DNA of 34,671 bases, taken from Thermodesulfobacteriaceae bacterium. Its GTDB lineage: Bacteria; Desulfobacterota; Thermodesulfobacteria; Thermodesulfobacteriales; Thermodesulfobacteriaceae. Location: positions 1 through 34,671 of the forward strand of contig WGAR01000161.1 of NCBI GenBank assembly GCA_015494725.1, read 5' to 3'. Position 1 is the first letter of the stretch; each line of letters starts with the position of its first letter. Both the position numbers and the translations under genes were made by a program. The notes below the pieces were generated by a model. That model was not told the origin of the DNA. It made no database searches and saw nothing but the letters and a program-made list of their open reading frames with translations. Of this stretch, positions 29,869-34,671 are shown piece by piece.

Positions 29869-31809
29869 TTAAATGATTTCGTCCTCCCCGGCAATATATT
29901 TTCGGCGGCAGCGCTCCAGGACCTCAAAGAGAAGACCGATCACCTCGGCAAAGACCGGATAGAGTTTTTCTTCCAGCCACTGCAATCTCCTCTCCATGGC
30001 GCAGCCGGCCCCGCATTCCCGCAGGAATTGCTCGTACTCATCGACCAGACTGTGGAGCTTTCGGTGCGGATCCTGGACCCTTTCCACCAGGGCCGCTATC
30101 TCCGGATCACGGGGACGCCAGACCGCCAGCACCCTCCCTAGGTAGCAGCGGGTGGGGTCCCTTTCCACCTGTGGAACTTCGTTCCTGAGCACGGCCTCGA
30201 TCACCCGGCAGCGCCACATGATATGGGCGAGCACCGCCTCCTGAAGGGCCAGGGCGCAGGGCAGACCCTTTATTTCCAGACCGCCTTCCTTTACCTGAAA
30301 GAGCTGGTTTATTCTCTCCAGTTCCTCCACGCTCTCCTTAACCCCCTTGAGGGTAAAGTTGAGCTCGGTGCTCAAATCCGAGAAGGTGGCTGCGGTGCCG
30401 GTAAGACGCTCCGACTGCTGCGACAGCCCTTCCACCTCGGAGACCACCCGTTCCAGACTTCCAGAGATCTGGGAGACCACCGCCGTCTGTTCCTCCACCG
30501 CGCTGGCGATGGTGTTGGCGTGTTCGTTGAGTTCCACCACGGTACGGGTAATCTCATCCGTAGCCGAGACCGCCTGTTCCACGCCCTCCTGGATTCTCCG
30601 GATGGTCTCGGTGATACGCTCCGTGGCCTCGGCGGTCTGGCGGGCCAGTTCCTTGACCTCGTTGGCCACCACGGCAAAGCCCTTGCCGGCCTCCCCGGCT
30701 CGGGCCGCCTCGATGGTAGCGTTTAAGGCCAGGAGATTGGTCTGATCGGCGATGGTCCGGATCACCTCCACGATGCTCCCGATCTCCCGGGCCTGGTCCC
30801 CCAGGGATTTCACCACCTGATCGGTAAGTTCCGCCTTTTCCCGGGCCTCACCGGTGGCCTGCGCGGTGCGACTCACACTCTGGGAAATCTCGTTTATGGC
30901 CTGGTTGAGTTCCTGGGCCGCCCGGGTAACTTCCTCCACCGATTCCCGGGTGCTCACTATGGCCCGGGCGATATCCTCGGAAAAACGCTGCAGTTCCTCC
31001 GCCCCGGAGCTCAGACTTTCTCCGGAACTACGGACCACCCCCTCGGAGACCCCCTGAAGCTCGCTCTGCACCTTAACCGCCTGAAGGGTGCGGGAGATGA
31101 AATTGGAAAGCCCCCGGGCGGCCTCGGCCAGAACCCGTACTTCCTCAAGCCTGGCCCGGGGGATCTCCACCCGCAGGTCTCCGGCCCCCAGGTGTCGAAA
31201 GACCTCGGTGATCTCCGAAAGGGGACGAATGATGGTCCTCCGGGTGAAAAGGAAGATGGCGATCAACAGGGCCACGAAAACCACCATAGCCACCATCAGG
31301 GCCGATTCGAGATAACGCTTGCTCCGCTGGGCCACCCCCTCGATCACCTTGACCACCTGATCCGAGGCCTTAAGGAGGCGTTCGTTATTCTCGCGTATAA
31401 AACGCAGGTGTTCCTCAAAGGAAGGATCCTGCGGGGAAAGTTTTTCCAGCACCCGGAGCTCCCCCTTAAACCGATTCCAGAGGGCCAGATTCCTCCTCAG
31501 GGCCTCCTGGGCGGCCTTCTCCTTCTGCACCAACGGATCCCTCTGCACCATCCGGAGATTGCGCTCGTAGAGGGCTATGGACTCCTCCAGTCGTTCCGCG
31601 TTCCGGGAAGAAGGGTTGCGTACGAATTCATAAAGTTCCTTGGTCATCCTCTGGGTGAGCATTCGCTGACGTCCGGCCAGGTTAACCAGCCGCACCAGAT
31701 CGTCCTGATAGCGAAAGAGATACCACACCGCCCCCAGGGAAAAGAGTTGCAGGAGAAAGAGGATACCCAGCCCCAGCAGTAAAAGCCTGCGCAGGGAAAA
31801 GAGCCGCAT
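29869..31809 (-). CDS. Methyl-accepting chemotaxis protein with PilJ-type sensor and CZB domain
   Basis: 646 aa. TM1 ~8-30; periplasmic four-helix domain starting with the PilJ/NarX-like box LVRLVNLAGRQRMLTQRMTKEL; TM2 ~170-190; HAMP ~192-245 (RRTIIRPLSEITEVFRHLGAGDL); MCP signalling hairpin with tip DQTNLLALNATIEAARAGEAGKGFAVVANEVKELA (~358-392). C-terminal CZB (zinc-binding) domain ~530-605: AHIMWRCRVIE, RDPTRCYLGRVL, DPHRKLHSL supply the His/Cys ligands (CYLG with HxxxH). CZB domains sense zinc or hypochlorous acid in known cases. The ATG has AAGGAGG six bases upstream. There are no che genes here; it precedes the GGDEF-EAL gene, so the pair is likely co-transcribed. Confidence 0.93.
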   Translation of the reverse strand: MRLFSLRRLLLLGLGILFLLQLFSLGAVWYLFRYQDDLVRLVNLAGRQRMLTQRMTKELYEFVRNPSSRNAERLEESIALYERNLRMVQRDPLVQKEKAAQEALRRNLALWNRFKGELRVLEKLSPQDPSFEEHLRFIRENNERLLKASDQVVKVIEGVAQRSKRYLESALMVAMVVFVALLIAIFLFTRRTIIRPLSEITEVFRHLGAGDLRVEIPRARLEEVRVLAEAARGLSNFISRTLQAVKVQSELQGVSEGVVRSSGESLSSGAEELQRFSEDIARAIVSTRESVEEVTRAAQELNQAINEISQSVSRTAQATGEAREKAELTDQVVKSLGDQAREIGSIVEVIRTIADQTNLLALNATIEAARAGEAGKGFAVVANEVKELARQTAEATERITETIRRIQEGVEQAVSATDEITRTVVELNEHANTIASAVEEQTAVVSQISGSLERVVSEVEGLSQQSERLTGTAATFSDLSTELNFTLKGVKESVEELERINQLFQVKEGGLEIKGLPCALALQEAVLAHIMWRCRVIEAVLRNEVPQVERDPTRCYLGRVLAVWRPRDPEIAALVERVQDPHRKLHSLVDEYEQFLRECGAGCAMERRLQWLEEKLYPVFAEVIGLLFEVLERCRRKYIAGEDEII

Positions 31810-31815
31810 AGTTTT

Positions 31816-31822
31816 CCTCCTT
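31816..31822 (-). promoter_or_regulatory. Strong Shine-Dalgarno of the MCP gene
   Basis: AAGGAGG on the minus strand, six bases before the ATG at 31809; it fixes the MCP start. Confidence 0.85.
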
Positions 31823-31855
31823 AAAAGTCTAGTCTCGGAATATATTTTTGCCTCT

Positions 31856-31873
31856 GTATCTTTTGTATCTTTT
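31856..31873 (-). repeat. Tandem 9-base repeat upstream of the MCP gene
   Basis: AAAAGATAC occurs twice in direct succession on the minus strand, in the 119-base gap between secA and the MCP gene. It overlaps the candidate -10 region (TACAAA, 31862-31867), so it could be a regulator site or slippage-prone sequence. No ORF is present in the gap. Confidence 0.6.
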
Positions 31874-31889
31874 TATCCAGGAAAATCAA
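31862..31889 (-). promoter_or_regulatory. Candidate promoter of the MCP / GGDEF-EAL unit
   Basis: Minus strand: TTGATT (31884-31889), 16 bases, TACAAA (31862-31867); onset near 31855 gives a leader of about 45 bases. It reads as a housekeeping-sigma promoter; I saw no sigma-28 or sigma-54 consensus. Confidence 0.35.
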
Positions 31890-31928
31890 GGGGGATTTAT
31901 CTTTTTCGGGCTGGAGGATACGGGATTT

Positions 31929-34670
31929 CTAGGCCGCGGCTACGGCCTCGCGCCGGCCGCAACACTTCTTGTATTTCTTTCCGCTTCCGCAGGGGCAGGG
32001 GTCGTTGCGCCCGATCTTCTGCCGGCGGATGGGTTCCTGACGGGGGCGTTCGGCCTCCGCGCCCTCCTCGCCCCGCCCGTAGCGCAGGCGCATCCTCCGA
32101 CGACGCCGCTCCTCCTCCATGCGCTGAACTTCCTCTTCCCGCACCACCTGCACCCGGAAGAGATAAGCCAGAGTCTGCTCCCGGATACGATTTAAAAGAT
32201 CCTCAAAAAGCTCGTAGGCCTCGCGCTTGTATTCCTGAAGAGGATCCTTCTGCCCGTAGCCCCGAAGCCCCACACTCTCGCGCAGATGGTCCATGGTGAG
32301 GAGGTGATCCTTCCAGAGGGCATCAATGGTCTGAAGGAGGAACATCTTTTCCAGATACCGCAGAAGCTCCGGCCCGGTCTCTTCCTCCTTGCGGCGATAG
32401 AAGGATAGGGCCTCTTCGGAGAGTTTTTCCGCCAGGGCCTCGGTGTCCTCCGGGACCTCCGAAAGATCCGGGGCAAAACCGAAGACCGCCCGGAAACGCT
32501 CGGAAAGCCCCTTAAGATCCCATTCCGCGGGGGGCTTTTCCTCCCGGAATTCCTCCACGATCCCCTCGCATACATCCCGGATCATGTCCTCGATCCAGTC
32601 TCTCACCGATTCCGCGGAAAGGATCTCCCGGCGCTGCCGGTAAATGGTCTCCCGCTGGAGATTCATCACATCGTCGTATTCCAGGAGGTGCTTCCGGATC
32701 TCGAAGTGCTGGGCCTCGACCTTCTTCTGGGCCTGCTCTATGGCCTTGGAGAGCCAGGGATGTTCAATGGGCTCGCCCTCCTCCATGCCGAGCTTGTCCA
32801 TGAGGCCCTTGATCTTTTCCGAGCCGAAAAGACGCAGAAGCTCGTCTTCAAGGGAGAGGTAAAAGCGGGAGGATCCGGGATCGCCCTGGCGCCCGGCCCG
32901 GCCGCGCAACTGGTTGTCAATGCGCCGGGACTCGTGGCGCTCGGTCCCGATGATGTGAAGCCCGCCGAGGGCCTTCACCTTTTCGTAGTCGGCCTGACAC
33001 TGACGGACCTTCTCGTAGAGGACCTCGGCCCAGCGCTCGGGATACTTTTCCGTGGGGTCGCGCCCCTCCCGGGCCATGGAAAGGGCCTCGTGCCAGGCCC
33101 GCTCGTCAATCTGGGAAAGATCATAGCCCTCACGCTCAAGCTCCTCCTTGGCCAGCCCCTCGGGGTTTCCCCCAAGGAGGATGTCCACCCCGCGGCCGGC
33201 CATGTTGGTGGCGATGGTCACCGCGTGGGGGCGTCCGGCCTGGGCGATGATGGCCGCCTCGCGCTCATGATACTTGGCGTTTAGCACCTGGTGCGGGATC
33301 TTTTTGCGCTTGAGCATCTTCGAGAGCCGCTCGCTCTTTTCTATGCTCGTGGTCCCCACCAGCACCGGGCGCCCCTTCCGGTAAAGCTCCTCGATCTCCC
33401 GCACCACGGCCTCAAACTTCTCCCGCTCGGTGCGATAGACCACATCCGGGTAATCGATGCGAATCATGGGTTTGTTGGTGGGGATGACCACCACGTCAAG
33501 GTTATAGATCTCCTTGAACTCCGCGGCCTCGGTCTCCGCGGTGCCGGTCATGCCGGCGAGCTTTTCGTACATGCGAAAGTAGTTCTGGAAGGTGATGGAG
33601 GCCAGGGTCTGGTTCTCGGACTCGATCCGCACCCCTTCCTTGGCCTCGATGGCCTGGTGCAGCCCGTCGGACCAGCGGCGCCCGGGCATGAGCCGCCCGG
33701 TAAACTCGTCCACGATGATCACCTGCCCGTCCTTAACGATATAGTCCACATCCCGGTGAAAGAGATGGTGCGCCCGCAGGGCCTGATGGATGTGATGCAC
33801 CAGGTTCACGTGCCGCGGATCGTAAAGATTGGGGATCCCGAGGAGCCGCTCCACCTCGGCCACCCCTTCCTCGGTAAGCACCACCGTCCTGGTCTTCTCC
33901 TCAATGGTGAAGTGTTTATCCTTCTTGAGGTTGCGTACCAGCTTGTCGATCTCGTAGTAGATCTCGGTGGACTCCTCCGAGGGGCCGGAGATGATGAGCG
34001 GGGTCCGGGCCTCGTCAATAAGAATGGAGTCCACCTCATCCACGATGGCGTAGTAGTGATCACGCTGCACCATGTCCTCAAGGGAATACTTCATGTTGTC
34101 GCGCAGATAATCGAAGCCGAACTCGTTATTGGTGCCGTAGGTGATGTCACAGGCGTAGGCCTTCTTGCGTTCGGGATCCTCCATGCCGGAGACGATGACC
34201 CCTACGGAAAGCCCCAGGAAACGATAGATGGCCCCCATCCATTCGGCATCCCGCCGGGCGAGATAATCGTTCACGGTGACGATGTGCACCCCGCGCCCGG
34301 TAAGGGCATTGAGATAGGCCGGAAGGGTGGCCACCAGGGTCTTACCCTCGCCGGTCTTCATCTCGGCGATCTTTCCCTGGTGAAGGACGATCCCGCCCAT
34401 GAGCTGAACGTCGAAGTGCCGCATCCCGAGGACCCTTCGGGCGGCCTCCCGCACCACGGCAAAGGCCTCGGGAAGAAGATCATCCAGCGTGGCCCCGCGG
34501 GAGAGCCGTTCCTTGAACTCCGCGGTCTTGGCCGCAAGCTCGTGATCCTTGAGCCTGCGCATCTCGGGCTCCAGCGCATTGATGCGCTCCACGATGGGCC
34601 GGAGCTTCTTCAGCTCCCGCTCGTTCTTGGTCCCCACGATCTTGGCCGCAATCTTGGTAAAAAGTCCCAT
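31929..34670 (-). CDS. secA: Preprotein translocase ATPase SecA
   Basis: 913 aa, complete: its ATG is the last codon before the window end. Motor of Sec-dependent export. Walker A MKTGEGKTLVATL (~100-112), DEVDSILIDEARTPLIISG (~205-225), preprotein cross-linking domain, second nucleotide fold with TNMAGRGVDILLGG and QLRGRAGRQGDPGSSRFYLSLED, helical scaffold, and a C-terminal zinc finger CPCGSGKKYKKCC (CxCx8CC) that binds SecB and phospholipid. The C-terminal linker is rich in Arg and Glu (~855-890). The gene start, promoter and upstream neighbour are outside the window. The MCP gene follows after 119 bases. Confidence 0.98.
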   Translation of the reverse strand: MGLFTKIAAKIVGTKNERELKKLRPIVERINALEPEMRRLKDHELAAKTAEFKERLSRGATLDDLLPEAFAVVREAARRVLGMRHFDVQLMGGIVLHQGKIAEMKTGEGKTLVATLPAYLNALTGRGVHIVTVNDYLARRDAEWMGAIYRFLGLSVGVIVSGMEDPERKKAYACDITYGTNNEFGFDYLRDNMKYSLEDMVQRDHYYAIVDEVDSILIDEARTPLIISGPSEESTEIYYEIDKLVRNLKKDKHFTIEEKTRTVVLTEEGVAEVERLLGIPNLYDPRHVNLVHHIHQALRAHHLFHRDVDYIVKDGQVIIVDEFTGRLMPGRRWSDGLHQAIEAKEGVRIESENQTLASITFQNYFRMYEKLAGMTGTAETEAAEFKEIYNLDVVVIPTNKPMIRIDYPDVVYRTEREKFEAVVREIEELYRKGRPVLVGTTSIEKSERLSKMLKRKKIPHQVLNAKYHEREAAIIAQAGRPHAVTIATNMAGRGVDILLGGNPEGLAKEELEREGYDLSQIDERAWHEALSMAREGRDPTEKYPERWAEVLYEKVRQCQADYEKVKALGGLHIIGTERHESRRIDNQLRGRAGRQGDPGSSRFYLSLEDELLRLFGSEKIKGLMDKLGMEEGEPIEHPWLSKAIEQAQKKVEAQHFEIRKHLLEYDDVMNLQRETIYRQRREILSAESVRDWIEDMIRDVCEGIVEEFREEKPPAEWDLKGLSERFRAVFGFAPDLSEVPEDTEALAEKLSEEALSFYRRKEEETGPELLRYLEKMFLLQTIDALWKDHLLTMDHLRESVGLRGYGQKDPLQEYKREAYELFEDLLNRIREQTLAYLFRVQVVREEEVQRMEEERRRRRMRLRYGRGEEGAEAERPRQEPIRRQKIGRNDPCPCGSGKKYKKCCGRREAVAAA

Positions 34671-34671
34671 G

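Noticed and set aside
1..34671. CRISPR arrays, insertion sequences, prophage or integron sites
   Set aside because: No regularly spaced repeats, transposase, integrase or att-like duplications were seen. Direct repeats present are single short tandem pairs.

Overview
The window looks like ordinary chromosome from a GC-rich, probably thermophilic, anaerobic Gram-negative bacterium. By character it fits Thermodesulfobacteriota such as the Thermosulfurimonas/Thermodesulfatator group; that placement is inference, since no rRNA is present. It rests on charged, compact proteins, tight gene packing with many 0-15 nt gaps or overlaps, fully paired GC-rich tRNA stems, and sulfur-flavoured genes: a CoA-disulfide-reductase-like flavoprotein with a rhodanese domain, and a TauE/SafE permease with a DUF1634 partner. 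About 30 protein genes and two tRNA genes fill nearly everything. No gap exceeds 300 bases. I see no insertion sequence, CRISPR array or prophage.

Layout. (1) 1-3701, minus strand: flavoprotein-rhodanese -> crcB fluoride channel -> DUF190 -> hisS. (2) 3775-6881, plus: trpD then a KtrB/KtrA potassium-uptake pair. (3) 6868-11025, minus: a ClC chloride channel with CBS domains, DUF1634 + TauE/SafE, and a universal stress protein that follows (4) an ArsB/NhaD-type permease with an unusual extracytoplasmic N-terminal domain (11046-12791). (5) A small unknown plus-strand ORF and a DUF4143-type AAA ATPase. (6) trmH and a Crp/Fnr regulator (minus), divergent from tRNA-Met, tRNA-Cys, a coiled-coil membrane protein, queD and queE (plus). 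(7) cstA (minus), divergent from a two-PAS histidine kinase (plus). (8) 20353-27203, minus: rplU-rpmA-mfd-surA-like-HTH/TM-recO-LOG, a tightly coupled housekeeping operon. (9) 27256-34670, minus: secA, then an MCP with a CZB domain and a GGDEF-EAL protein with a periplasmic CxxCH motif.

How they work together. Group 1 and 2 genes handle anion detoxification and K+ uptake. QueD and QueE make the 7-deazaguanine precursor of queuosine. CstA plus the kinase probably form a carbon-starvation or pyruvate/peptide response. The MCP and the GGDEF-EAL protein look like a two-gene signalling unit linking chemotaxis with c-di-GMP.

Most unusual points. The ClC gene has no ATG, GTG or TTG able to make its first membrane helix. 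Its 5' end sits directly on an intrinsic-terminator-like hairpin whose 3' arm is the Shine-Dalgarno and whose U-tract abuts an AUU codon. Two genes (cstA and the AAA ATPase) have consensus-like promoters placed so that transcription would begin at or next to the ATG. A 9-bp inverted repeat brackets the rplU promoter, whose -35 box contains the stop codon of the preceding gene. All four convergent gene pairs overlap, two of them through a single shared CTAG. I did not find a clearly new multi-gene defence or metabolic system.
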